Shown here one piece after another: positions 51,486 through 59,669 of a DNA stretch of 61,235 nucleotides. How positions within the stretch are numbered: the first letter of the stretch is position 1; the number at the start of each line of letters is the position of its first letter. This stretch comes from Nitrososphaerota archaeon. GTDB taxonomy: Archaea > Thermoproteota > Nitrososphaeria > Nitrososphaerales > JACQRY01. The DNA lies in the NCBI GenBank assembly GCA_016184315.1, contig JACPCU010000018.1, forward strand, positions 1 through 61,235, given 5' to 3'. Below the pieces are notes generated by a model that worked only from the letters and a program-made list of their open reading frames with translations, ran no database searches and was not told where the DNA came from. The position numbers and the translations under genes were made by a program.

Positions 51486-51860
51486 ATGCGCATCTACATA
51501 GATACCTCTGCCTACGTCAAATACTACGGAGGAGACGAATTCGAGAAAGGTGTCTCTCAGGTCCAGAACATAATTGATGAAACGCAGGATAGGGAGCATG
51601 TTTTATTCAGCTCCCACTGGCTTGTGCCAGAGGCGGTAGCAACGATAGATTCCTGGGAGAGGAAGAGGTATATTACAAGAAGAGAGAAGCAGAGGATCTA
51701 CGGTAGATTAGTGTCAGAGGCTGTTGGATGGCTGGTGAACGGTTCCCTGATCCTTATCGGTGTTCCTCATGAAAGTTATCTCAGAAGGGATTTTCTTGAC
51801 GTGATAGCTGATAGACATCTTTCCCCGGGAGACGCTCTGCATCTTTATCGAAGCTGTTGA
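51486..51860 (+). CDS. PIN-domain toxin (VapC-like), C-terminally short
   Basis: A 124-aa PIN nuclease: IDTSAYVKYY (first Asp), a Glu in LVPEAVATI, and LSPGDALHLY (third Asp). The frame stops right after LHLYRSC, where VapC proteins normally continue for 15-25 residues including a fourth acidic residue. The DNA downstream reads differently in each frame, so the end is lost or frameshifted. Confidence 0.65.
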   Translation: MRIYIDTSAYVKYYGGDEFEKGVSQVQNIIDETQDREHVLFSSHWLVPEAVATIDSWERKRYITRREKQRIYGRLVSEAVGWLVNGSLILIGVPHESYLRRDFLDVIADRHLSPGDALHLYRSC

Positions 51861-51966
51861 GTTAGAGTTCCCTTAGAATCCGATACCATTCAGGTAGCTT
51901 CTCCAGAAGGGCTGAAAGCGGCAATCTGAGCTTGAGGAGGCGAGTGAGGGGTGTGTGATGAAGCGT

Positions 51967-52185
51967 CTAGGGTTCCGGTATCTCCACTTTGACCTCTTTC
52001 TTCACTTTGAAGTATTTGCTGAAGTTTGTTATCGTGACTCCTCTTACCTCCCTCGTCTTAGGATCTCGCCTCACCAAAACGTAGTCATCTAGCTCCTCTG
52101 TTACGGAGGGTTTCGGTTCCCCAAAGCTTAGGTATGTGACGTCAGCGTCTCTGTCGTAGCTGACTATCAGCTTGCTCTTCTCCAT
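51967..52185 (-). CDS. DUF2283 family protein (antitoxin-like)
   Basis: A 72-aa protein: the start ESKLIVSYDRDADVTYLSFG and DDYVLVRRDPKTREVRGVTI are the DUF2283 pattern. Such proteins are usually encoded downstream of a nuclease-like toxin. The toxin-like gene just upstream here is frameshifted. Confidence 0.75.
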   Translation of the reverse strand: MEKSKLIVSYDRDADVTYLSFGEPKPSVTEELDDYVLVRRDPKTREVRGVTITNFSKYFKVKKEVKVEIPEP

Positions 52186-52525
52186 ACGAGGTTGCCTCTC
52201 TTCACTCTGTCTGTAAGGTGCGCGGTTACTATGAAGCCTTTTCCATTTAAGAGTTTTACGACGACGGCCATGTACTTGGCTGTGACAGAAGTTCTTGTGA
52301 AGAATCTATAGAGTATACTCTTGTGTCGTCGGTGGCGCCTTTTGTGACTATTTCGGGCTCGCTTAACGTAAGCTTGATCTTCTTCTCATCTACGAGTGTT
52401 TCTGGATGGAAATAAGTTATGTGAAGCCTTTGGGTGGTGGTTAGTCTGATCCTTCTTCCGTCATAAGCAATCAGATTCTCTACTATGTGGTTGCTAGGTT
52501 GGCAGCATCTTTCGCGCCTTAAAAC
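52167..52525 (-). pseudogene. Frameshifted barnase-EndoU-like (PBECR) toxin partner of DUF2283
   Basis: Minus-strand frames joined near 52310 give about 119 aa: IRLTTTQRLHITYFHPE, then KIKLTLSEPEIV, a YRFFTRTSVTAKYMAVVVKL strand pair and FIVTAHLTDRVKRG. This order resembles PBECR-type small nuclease domains found with DUF2283. The first half has no canonical start and the second is one base out of frame. The stop TGA overlaps the DUF2283 start. It is probably inactive. Confidence 0.5.
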
Positions 52526-52620
52526 TCAGCTGATGATAGGGTCGAATGCATAACAAGTATGGAATGTCAACGGGACTTGATGTTTTTCTGGTTTTCGAAC
52601 TCGATTTCATGGACATGGAT

Positions 52621-52691
52621 TCTATGATCTCAAGAACTTCGGGAAAGAGGAAGAGGAGGCTGGGTTCATCGTAATTCGGTAGAATAGCTCC
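52621..52691 (+). repeat. 71-bp direct repeat, copy 1
   Basis: TCAAGAACTTCGGGAAAGAG and GGCTGGGTTCATCGTAAT are shared with the copy at 53374-53446 in the same orientation; only a few bases and a 2-bp length difference separate them. The two copies, about 750 bp apart, bracket the HicAB genes. Confidence 0.7.
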
Positions 52692-52816
52692 TGTGTCGTT
52701 GATTTATGCTTTCTAGACTGGGGAGTTGATGTTGGAGAAGCTGGATGGATCGGTTTTCAATCCTCATTTTATGAGTCTAGCTTCTTCATCCATGTTATCC
52801 CAACTAGGTCAGCAGA

Positions 52817-53038
52817 TCATAACAGTCTGACAAATTCTTCTACGGTAATCCCTGCTTGTCTTATTATGGCCCTTACCGTTCCTCTATCAATCTCCTTATG
52901 GTTTGGAACTACGATCCTACATGGCGGGTTTCCTCTGACCAGAACTATGTGGCTACCCTTTTGATGATCGACTATGAAGCCCGCCTTCTCTAGGGCTCGA
53001 AGAACTTCTCGTGCAGATAATACAGGTAGCTTAGTCAA
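52817..53038 (-). CDS. hicA: HicA-type mRNA interferase toxin
   Basis: A 73-aa HicA: SAREVLRALEKAGF, then HQKGSHIVLV with the catalytic histidine, and VPNHKEIDRGTVRAIIRQAG. It cuts mRNA when unbound. It overlaps the stop of hicB by 4 nt. Complete and probably functional. Confidence 0.88.
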   Translation of the reverse strand: MTKLPVLSAREVLRALEKAGFIVDHQKGSHIVLVRGNPPCRIVVPNHKEIDRGTVRAIIRQAGITVEEFVRLL

Positions 53039-53253
53039 ACTTGGACAGCTACGGTTTCGACCTTTCTGTTGGACGGAACAGGTTCTCCATGCTTACGCAT
53101 CGAGTCAACGTAGGCTTCAATAGCCTCCTGAATGTTTGCTAGAGCCTCGTTCTTGGTCTTGCCTTGTGATACGCAGCCGGGGAGGCTTGGGCATTCAACC
53201 ACCCAGTAGCCATCTTCACCTCTGTACATGATTACATGTCTTTGCTCTGCCAT
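53035..53253 (-). CDS. hicB: HicB-type antitoxin
   Basis: A 72-aa HicB domain: GYWVVECPSLPGCVSQGKTK and EALANIQEAIEAYVDSMRK. It lacks the C-terminal DNA-binding helix of larger HicB proteins, so autoregulation would need another protein. Upstream of hicA with translational overlap. Confidence 0.88.
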   Translation of the reverse strand: MAEQRHVIMYRGEDGYWVVECPSLPGCVSQGKTKNEALANIQEAIEAYVDSMRKHGEPVPSNRKVETVAVQV

Positions 53254-53373
53254 TTGCTGTTCTCAGTTGAGAACAAGGGTACGTATTGTTTATGAAGTTT
53301 CTGGTCAAGACTTAACCTATCTCACGTTGACAAAACCTTTCCCACTTTCAATCATCATCTTATGGGTCTGGTT

Positions 53374-53446
53374 TCTGTGATCTCAAGAACTTCGGGAAAG
53401 AGGAAAGGGGGAGGCTGGGTTCATCGTAATACGGTAGAATAGCTCC
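53374..53446 (+). repeat. 73-bp direct repeat, copy 2
   Basis: Matches copy 1 at 52621-52691 at roughly 68 of 73 positions by eye. Together the copies bracket the HicAB cassette, which suggests a duplication or an old mobile unit. Confidence 0.7.
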
Positions 53447-53495
53447 GGTGCGCGATGGATCTACGGGGGAGTTTAAATAGAATGACAGGGTAACA

Positions 53496-53630
53496 GTGTC
53501 TCTGGATGATATTTTAAGGAATTTGTTGGGTGAGCATAGGCGTTTATCAACAGTAATTAGGTTTGCCGATCCCTACGACAATTCATTTGTCATGCTTTAC
53601 GACGCTGGGCGGTATCCCTCAGTATTGTGA
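53496..53630 (+). CDS. Possible leaderless micro-ORF (44 aa)
   Basis: A GTG-started 44-codon frame (VSLDDILRNLLGEHRRLSTV then a hydrophobic end ending YPSVL) about 20 bp after the TATA box GTTTAAATAG (53471-53480). The promoter spacing supports a leaderless start, but the product is short and may be the N-terminal part of a truncated gene. Confidence 0.4.
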   Translation: MSLDDILRNLLGEHRRLSTVIRFADPYDNSFVMLYDAGRYPSVL

Positions 53631-53769
53631 TAAACTAGGGAGTAGCCTTAAGACGTTCTTGGAGCAAGTGGGGGTCTGGCCGGGTTCTGGACTTTGTCTG
53701 AGAGTTGGGCTCGGAGTGGTGAAATGGGAGGGTTTTGGAATCTTGTGGTTGAGTGTTCATTGACGTAAA

Positions 53770-53804
53770 TGTTCATATATATGAACAAATGTTCATGTAT
53801 GTGA
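53770..53804 (+). promoter_or_regulatory. Palindromic operator of the MNT/HEPN operon
   Basis: TGTTCATATATATGAACA is a perfect 18-bp palindrome (53770-53787). An imperfect copy (TGTTCATGTATGTGAA) begins 20 bp later and abuts the ATG at 53805. Two spaced palindromes before a winged-helix antitoxin gene suggest autoregulation. Confidence 0.6.
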
Positions 53805-54353
53805 ATGTTAATGAGGGGTTTGAGCTATATCGACAGGTTTTCGATCGTGATACTTCAGTTTCTATCGATGGAGCCTCTGAAGAGCCATTACCAGAGGGAG
53901 ATAGCTAGGGAATTGGGTGTGAGTGTCGGAAAGACCAATCAGGTGTTGCGGGTGTTGGAACAGGAGGAGATAGTCCTGAAGGAGCGTAGAGGAAGAGTCG
54001 ATCTCTACAGGTACAACCTTCGCAATCCTGTGGCTCGCTATCTGAAGATCCTCTTCATTCTCTCGGAATTAAGTGATGTGATCAGAAGGCTTAGAAATAG
54101 CAGCGATAGGATCATTCTCTTCGGGAGTTGTGCAGACGGAACGGACTCTGTGGAGAGTGACATAGATCTTCTCATATTAACGAGTGATAAGAATGAGTTG
54201 GAGAAGATTATTCGTTCAGCTAGACGTTCAATCGATAGAAGGATATCGCCCATTATCTTGAACCACATCGAGTTCAGCGAGCTGAGGGATAGGGATCAAG
54301 CGTTCTATGAGCAGGTATCGAGAGGGATAACGCTATGGCAGGGGGAGGAGTAA
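53805..54353 (+). CDS. Winged-helix plus nucleotidyltransferase (MNT-type antitoxin)
   Basis: A 182-aa protein. Residues 1-85 are a winged helix (YQREIARELGVSVGKTNQVL, then RGRVDLYRYNL). The second half is a minimal nucleotidyltransferase with FGSCADGTDSVESDIDLLIL, the GSx10DxD active-site pattern. Such proteins pair with HEPN toxins and inactivate them by nucleotidylation; the fused winged helix likely binds the palindromic operator upstream. The stop overlaps the next start by 19 nt. Confidence 0.8.
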   Translation: MLMRGLSYIDRFSIVILQFLSMEPLKSHYQREIARELGVSVGKTNQVLRVLEQEEIVLKERRGRVDLYRYNLRNPVARYLKILFILSELSDVIRRLRNSSDRIILFGSCADGTDSVESDIDLLILTSDKNELEKIIRSARRSIDRRISPIILNHIEFSELRDRDQAFYEQVSRGITLWQGEE

Positions 54354-54778
54354 GCACTACTATTAGGCGTCTCCTTGAGGAAAGGAGGCTCATAAGAGCC
54401 AGATTAGGCCACGAAGCTGTGAGGAAAGAGCTGAGTGGCGCGGAGTACGATCTTCGAAGGGCGGATGCCTCATTAAGTGAAGGCGACTTCAAGTGGGCTA
54501 CGGTCAAGGCTTACTACTCTATGTTTCACGCAGCCAGAGCCTTGTTGTACACCGCCGGTTACCGCGAACGGAGTCATGCGGCTCTTGTCACAGCCTTAAG
54601 AGAGCTCTACGTCAAACCAGGAAAGCTAGCCGAGGATGCTCTGGGCAACTTTGAGAATGCGATGGACTTGAGGGAGGAGGCCGACTATGCCCTTACATTT
54701 TCTGAGCAGGGAGCCAGAAGGGTTGTCAAGGATGCGGAACGGTTCATTGTAACTGTGAGGACAGTATTGCAAATTTGA
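54335..54778 (+). CDS. HEPN-domain ribonuclease toxin
   Basis: A 147-aa helical bundle with AEYDLRRADASLSEGDFKWA, AYYSMFHAARALLYTAGYRE and RSHAAL, the HEPN pattern; it is probably a ribonuclease held by the MNT protein. The ATG overlaps the preceding gene by 19 nt, so the actual start could be a later codon. Downstream about 220 bp without features lead into a broken nuclease gene. Confidence 0.8.
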   Translation: MAGGGVSTTIRRLLEERRLIRARLGHEAVRKELSGAEYDLRRADASLSEGDFKWATVKAYYSMFHAARALLYTAGYRERSHAALVTALRELYVKPGKLAEDALGNFENAMDLREEADYALTFSEQGARRVVKDAERFIVTVRTVLQI

Positions 54779-54999
54779 ATGCGACTCGGTAATGAGGGAT
54801 GATTTGTAGATTAGTGTGGAAATCGCAATAGCTCCGCCAAATGGCCTTTCAATTTTGATTTGTGTCTGGCCTCTGTAACCGTTAAAATCTTACAGTAGAG
54901 GAGGGAGGGGGTGGCTTTCAACTTCTTGTTTAAAGCCGAGATTTCTATGAGGAAACAGAGCGGTGTGAGCTGCTACTGTTCCTCGCTTTGAGCGATATC

Positions 55000-55336
55000 T
55001 TACTGGCAGCCTGATTTGCGTGCCCAGTCTTCTTTTGCGAACTCGCTTTCTGAGCAGAAGCGTGGATCGATGTGGGCATGCCCGGCGACTAGTAGCTCGG
55101 AGTTCAGGTTCTTGCCGTTGCAGTAGACTAGGCCGATCATTCTGCCGAAGCTTCCCTCGGTCTGTCCGTCGTCTTCATCGACTGTGGCGTTGGATCCTAT
55201 GGTGCATAGTGATTCTGTGAATAGGCGTTGCAGAGTATCGTCTTGTCTTCTTCTTTTGGTGGAAATGGGTAGACTAGGAGTAGTGAAAGGGTCAGAGCAA
55301 AGAGTGCAGCGAAGTAGATAGGGTCTTTCTACGCAT
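55000..55336 (-). pseudogene. Broken staphylococcal-nuclease-like gene
   Basis: Minus-strand frames read, in pieces, a membrane helix (IYFAALFALTLSLLLVYPF) then SNase-like GRMIGLVYCNGKNLNSELLV, GHAHIDPRFCSESEFAKEDW and ARKSGCQ. At least two frame breaks separate them, and the N-terminal catalytic strands are missing. ATG with an AGGAAGA before it lies at 55334-55336. A decayed secreted nuclease. Confidence 0.6.
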
Positions 55337-55541
55337 TCTTCCTAGGATCAGTTCATTGATCGGGTGGAAATAAGGATTTGAGTCAGGACCTACGAGATAG
55401 GTGTGCAAACAGGTTTTTCATAAATAGTTCTGGGTCATCTTGTGAAGAGGCTATCGGGGCGGGAAGGTCTATGTTGGAAGGTGTCGGAATTGCTGCCATG
55501 TATCCCAACGTATACTATTTCTAGGTGCCGGGCAGTGTTAA

Positions 55542-57911
55542 TTGTTATTGACGTATCTCTCGCCGATGACGCCTATCATCATCTTTTTGTCGCTTGTCTT
55601 ACCAGCCGTTGTTTTCGTATTAGTATTAGAAGTTAAGCTTGGAAAAGCAATCGGTTTCATCGATAACCAGCTTCAGACAACCGAGAGACAGGTTGGCGAA
55701 TACCGCTCTTTCACCAAGTATCTGCGACGCAAAGACAGAGTCGTCTTTGACGAGAACCTCAGTTCAGTACTCAAATCGTTGAATTTCCTTCGAACCTACC
55801 GCGTGTTTCTTGAAAGGCGTCAAAGAGTCCTCATTGAGCAATATCACACAAGAACAAAGGAGCTGATGGCTTTCCTCGAAAAGTTCATTCCCGAGTATAC
55901 CAAAAGGGAAGTCGAACGACACCAAGATTTCTTCGGTTCAAGATCGTTTGACGGACAACAGCTCGAGGCAATAGTCAAGTTGGATTCTCATAATCTGGTC
56001 ATAGCTCCAGCTGGTTCTGGAAAGACGCGTACGCTAACCGCTCGGCTTGCATACCTAATTCGATGCGGGGTTAACCCTGACGAGATACTTGCGTTGGCCT
56101 ACACGACTACGGCGCGGGATGAGATGCTGGCTCGGCTGCGGAACGAGTATGGGATTCCAAATGCCAATGTGAGAACGCTTCACTCTTTTGGACTCGAGCT
56201 AGCTAGACACCATTCTAAATTCAGACCCGGTGTGGCTGACAAGAAGAAGCAACGCAGCTTCATCAGGGCTTCCCTTAGACGTTTGCTTACCGAAAAGAGA
56301 ACATTCGCGATGGATTTACTCAGATTTGCAATAGAGTCAAGAACTCGCAAATCTGAGCAGGCCAGCGATTCAGACCCTGAGAAGGAGTATGAATACCTGC
56401 GTAGCCAAAAGCACACTACACTGAATGGGAAGCAAGTAAAATCGATCGCGGAGCGGGACATTGCGAATTTTCTCTTTCTTAATCGAGTTAAATTCGAATA
56501 CGAAACGCAAGCCAGCTGGGCTGACAAGAATAGGGAATATCGACAATATCAACCTGACTTCTACTTGCCAGAATACGGTCTCTGGATAGAGCATTGGGCA
56601 ATAGATAGAAATGGTGATGTTCCGCGCCGCTTTCTTGCGGGTCAAACTGGTTATCCCACTGTAAGATATAGGCGAGGAATGGAATGGAAGAAGGGTCAGT
56701 TCAAGAAACATGGGCGAAAGCTAATCGAGACTTATCACTACCAATGGGCCGAAGGGATCCTCGAGGACGAATTGAAGGCTAGGCTCAAAGAGAATCGCGT
56801 CGAAATGCAAGAGTTAACTATGCACGAAGTTCTTAAGATAATCAGGGAGCAGATTCCGCACGAGGATCCTGTTCATGAGCTCATGTTTTCGTTCATCCGT
56901 AAGGCCAAGACAAATGGCTTGCAAATCAGCCACATTGATCATAGGTTGAAAACGGGCAATTGGGATCGCGAACAACGAGCCTTTGCTTCGTTAATGATAG
57001 AGATTTGGAAGGAGTATGAATCTCTGCTGAGTCAGAATGATATGATAGACTTCAGCGATATGATAAATTATGCACTCGAATTTGTAAAACAACAGAAAGG
57101 CGAGTTTCCTCGCAAGTATTTGCATATCCTTATCGACGAGTTCCAGGATATTACTGACCCCCAGCTTGAGCTTGTCAAATGTCTTCTGAGAGACGATGTG
57201 AATAACACTCTCTTCTGTGTAGGTGACGATGACCAGAACATTTTCTCTTTTGCAGGTTCTAATATACACAATATCCTGCATTTTGAGAAGAGCTTCCCTT
57301 ATGCCGAGAAGACTATCCTTTCAACAAATTACAGGGGCCCCAAGAACATAGTAGAGGCCTCCAACCACATCGCTAGACTGAATAACTCTAGGATTGAAAA
57401 GAGCGTTGTCCCAGCATCCAAGATCGAGGAGCCACTGGCTTTGATAGAGATGCCTAACAACACTTCTCTCAAGAGCTACGATGAGTGGGAATTTCAGACG
57501 GCGAAAGACCTGCTTGAGCATTTACTCGAAGGTAAGAAGCGTGAAGAACAGATCATGGTATTGGCCCGATTCAATCAGCCTCTGAAACGACTAATGTTAG
57601 AATTCCCAAATCATGAGGCACTTAGATTGAGGTTTCTAACAATTCACAGAGCGAAGGGAACAGAGGCGGACCTTGTCTTGCTGCTCGGCTGTGTTAGTGG
57701 GATGTACGGATTCCCTTCAGAGGTCATGGATCAACGATTACTGGAAATTGTGAAAAAAGACCGAAGGGATGACCCCGACAAGCTGGAAGAGGAGAGGCGT
57801 CTGTTTTATGTAGCCCTAACTAGGTGCAAGAATAAGTTATTCTTGTTCACGTCAAGGATGAAAAGGTCGAAATTTGTTTCAGAGATTGAACACTACCTAC
57901 CCACCCAATGA
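55542..57911 (+). CDS. UvrD/Rep-type SF1 helicase with N-terminal membrane anchor and PD-(D/E)xK-like insert
   Basis: A 789-aa protein. Residues 8-32 are a membrane helix, 33-130 coiled coil. Walker A is APAGSGKTRTLT near 155. Inserted into the first RecA domain at about 300-400 is a nuclease-like segment: ERDIANFLFLNRVKFEYETQ, YQPDFYLPEYGLWIEHWAI, QFKKHGRKLIETYHYQW. Then ILIDEFQDITDPQ (Walker B) near 533, VGDDDQNIFSFAG, IHRAKGTEAD and YVALTRCKNKLFL. TTG start, or ATG at 55566. Helicases of this type with inserted nuclease domains occur in defence loci. Confidence 0.83.
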   Translation: MLLTYLSPMTPIIIFLSLVLPAVVFVLVLEVKLGKAIGFIDNQLQTTERQVGEYRSFTKYLRRKDRVVFDENLSSVLKSLNFLRTYRVFLERRQRVLIEQYHTRTKELMAFLEKFIPEYTKREVERHQDFFGSRSFDGQQLEAIVKLDSHNLVIAPAGSGKTRTLTARLAYLIRCGVNPDEILALAYTTTARDEMLARLRNEYGIPNANVRTLHSFGLELARHHSKFRPGVADKKKQRSFIRASLRRLLTEKRTFAMDLLRFAIESRTRKSEQASDSDPEKEYEYLRSQKHTTLNGKQVKSIAERDIANFLFLNRVKFEYETQASWADKNREYRQYQPDFYLPEYGLWIEHWAIDRNGDVPRRFLAGQTGYPTVRYRRGMEWKKGQFKKHGRKLIETYHYQWAEGILEDELKARLKENRVEMQELTMHEVLKIIREQIPHEDPVHELMFSFIRKAKTNGLQISHIDHRLKTGNWDREQRAFASLMIEIWKEYESLLSQNDMIDFSDMINYALEFVKQQKGEFPRKYLHILIDEFQDITDPQLELVKCLLRDDVNNTLFCVGDDDQNIFSFAGSNIHNILHFEKSFPYAEKTILSTNYRGPKNIVEASNHIARLNNSRIEKSVVPASKIEEPLALIEMPNNTSLKSYDEWEFQTAKDLLEHLLEGKKREEQIMVLARFNQPLKRLMLEFPNHEALRLRFLTIHRAKGTEADLVLLLGCVSGMYGFPSEVMDQRLLEIVKKDRRDDPDKLEEERRLFYVALTRCKNKLFLFTSRMKRSKFVSEIEHYLPTQ

Positions 57912-58346
57912 CCTTGACATTTCTGAATATTCTGGATGAATTAACCTTATGTTCGGCAGCAACGATGCCCACGCCCACAAGCACACCGCCGCACGCATTT
58001 TGTCGATTGCATAGCCAACACTTCTCCCGGATGAAGAAGCGCTAGGGATCTACCTTCAAAGCCTTAGGGTTGGAAGTACAAGGACGAAATATCAGATATG
58101 CCGAGACATGATAAATTGATTTAACAGCCAATTTCCAGATATTTCAAAGGGGTTGTCTTCGACTTGTCCAGAGACAGCCCCACTCCCTATTTTTGTTGAT
58201 CATCAGGAGGATGCCTTGGCGTATGTTCTTGTACGATCTATATGTTTCAAACCAAGCAACACTGGAAGATGTCTTAGATGGATACATCATAGCCTAGTGG
58301 GCATTAAGGTGCATAGCTCTTCAGTTAGGTCACAACAGGTCCGGTA
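57912..58346 (+). other. Intergenic region with a possible recombinase remnant
   Basis: About 435 bp. A frame at 58021-58119 reads DEEALGIYLQSLRVGSTRTK, somewhat like the core-binding (SAM-like) domain of a tyrosine recombinase, but stops at once. A second frame (58153-58350) has no resemblance to known proteins. No promoter is clear. Confidence 0.3.
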
Positions 58347-59378
58347 TTGAAAAGCATTAATTGTCAAGATGCGACTTGGTTAGGCAGTTTGTCCCACTTA
58401 CACTTGTCAAAGAACGGACCTAAGGTATGGTGTATGCGAATGCGCCAGATTACCAACGGAAAAATGACAGACCTATCCCATCATGGAATAGAAGCGTCCC
58501 CCGGTTTTGTTGGCGTTGGCTGGTGGGGAGACAAGGATGGTGATCCTAACGCAAAGTCAGAACAGGAGCTAAGACAAATGGACAAACATTGGAAGGCAAA
58601 AAGTCAGATCTATCATTTCATTAAAGACATACGAAGAGGTGACATAATGCTCTTGGCTACCAAGCATTCAGGCATTCTTGCCCTTGGTGTTATTGACAGC
58701 GAAAAGCCATATGTTGATAATACTCCCCCTTATCCGCGTCTCATCCTGCGATGGAAAGTGAAATGGTTAGAGACGAAGTATCAAAGAGATAACTTACTCG
58801 GATTGGGCGATTGGGGCCAGAGCACTCTAGCTCGGAAGGAAGAACTAGATGAATTCATCGAAGATCTGAAACAAGGAAGGAAGATTAACCCCAGCGTAAT
58901 ATCCTACGATCCTCGTTTTGAGGAAGATGCCTTAAAGCAGATTGAAACCCGTCTCGGTATTCTTCCGCCCAGCTACTTCGAAGATCTAGTTAGATTCTTA
59001 GCGGAGAAAATGGGGATGCAGTTCGAGATCATATACAGAATAGGTACTAGCGACGGCGGGTGGGATGGCATAGGTTGGCGAGTAAGTCAGTTCTTTGCCA
59101 AGGATCCGAAAAGAAATATCCAAAGATTTTGCATTCAAGTAAAGCGTCGAAAAGTGCAAAAATCAGACATCGAAGATGTTCGAGAAAAACTGCTCGAAGA
59201 TCAGATAGGCATCTTAGTATCAAGCGTTGCTGCAGAGCTCTTAGAGGAGGAACCCGATCTCTTCAAAGATGGTAGGGTGATACTGGTCGATGGTCAGACA
59301 ATAGCTAGATACGTACTTAAGTTTCATAGCAGTCTTCCACCTCATTTGACTGGAATTCTCCGAATCTCTCAGAAATAG
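58347..59378 (+). CDS. EVE/PUA-like plus Mrr-type restriction endonuclease
   Basis: A 343-aa protein. Residues 27-145 look like an EVE-type modified-base reader (VWCMRMR, GFVGVGWWGD, IRRGDIMLLATKHSGILALG). Residues 200-300 are an Mrr-type nuclease: LPPSYFEDLVRFLAEKMG, SDGGWDGIGW and FCIQVKRRK (D...QxK), followed by IGILVSSVAAELL. This is the layout of modification-dependent (type IV) restriction enzymes. TTG start; the first 25 residues may be untranslated. Confidence 0.78.
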   Translation: MKSINCQDATWLGSLSHLHLSKNGPKVWCMRMRQITNGKMTDLSHHGIEASPGFVGVGWWGDKDGDPNAKSEQELRQMDKHWKAKSQIYHFIKDIRRGDIMLLATKHSGILALGVIDSEKPYVDNTPPYPRLILRWKVKWLETKYQRDNLLGLGDWGQSTLARKEELDEFIEDLKQGRKINPSVISYDPRFEEDALKQIETRLGILPPSYFEDLVRFLAEKMGMQFEIIYRIGTSDGGWDGIGWRVSQFFAKDPKRNIQRFCIQVKRRKVQKSDIEDVREKLLEDQIGILVSSVAAELLEEEPDLFKDGRVILVDGQTIARYVLKFHSSLPPHLTGILRISQK

Positions 59379-59669
59379 TTCAACGGCGTGCCCAATGATT
59401 CTTAGGCTCCTAATAGGTTGAAGCCCCAATAAAGGATGTCCTCAGCTTTCCAAAAGAACCCTCTTCGTCCTTTTTTACGCGAATCGAGGTAGAAGGCGTT
59501 ATCCTATTACCGTGAGCGGACGTGAAGTGAACTCTAAGAGTAGGCTCAGACAATCGCAGAATACCTCTCATATTGTGGTAAGGGGCGTGAATCTTCCTTA
59601 ATAAATTCGTGAGTTTCGACCGCAAAGTTTAGAATGTTGAGACTCGAAGACAGGGCTTAGCGGCGAGCA

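Noticed and set aside
55020-55220. 66-codon plus-strand frame
   Set aside because: Antisense to the SNase-like remnant; its Arg/Ser/Cys-rich sequence is not protein-like.
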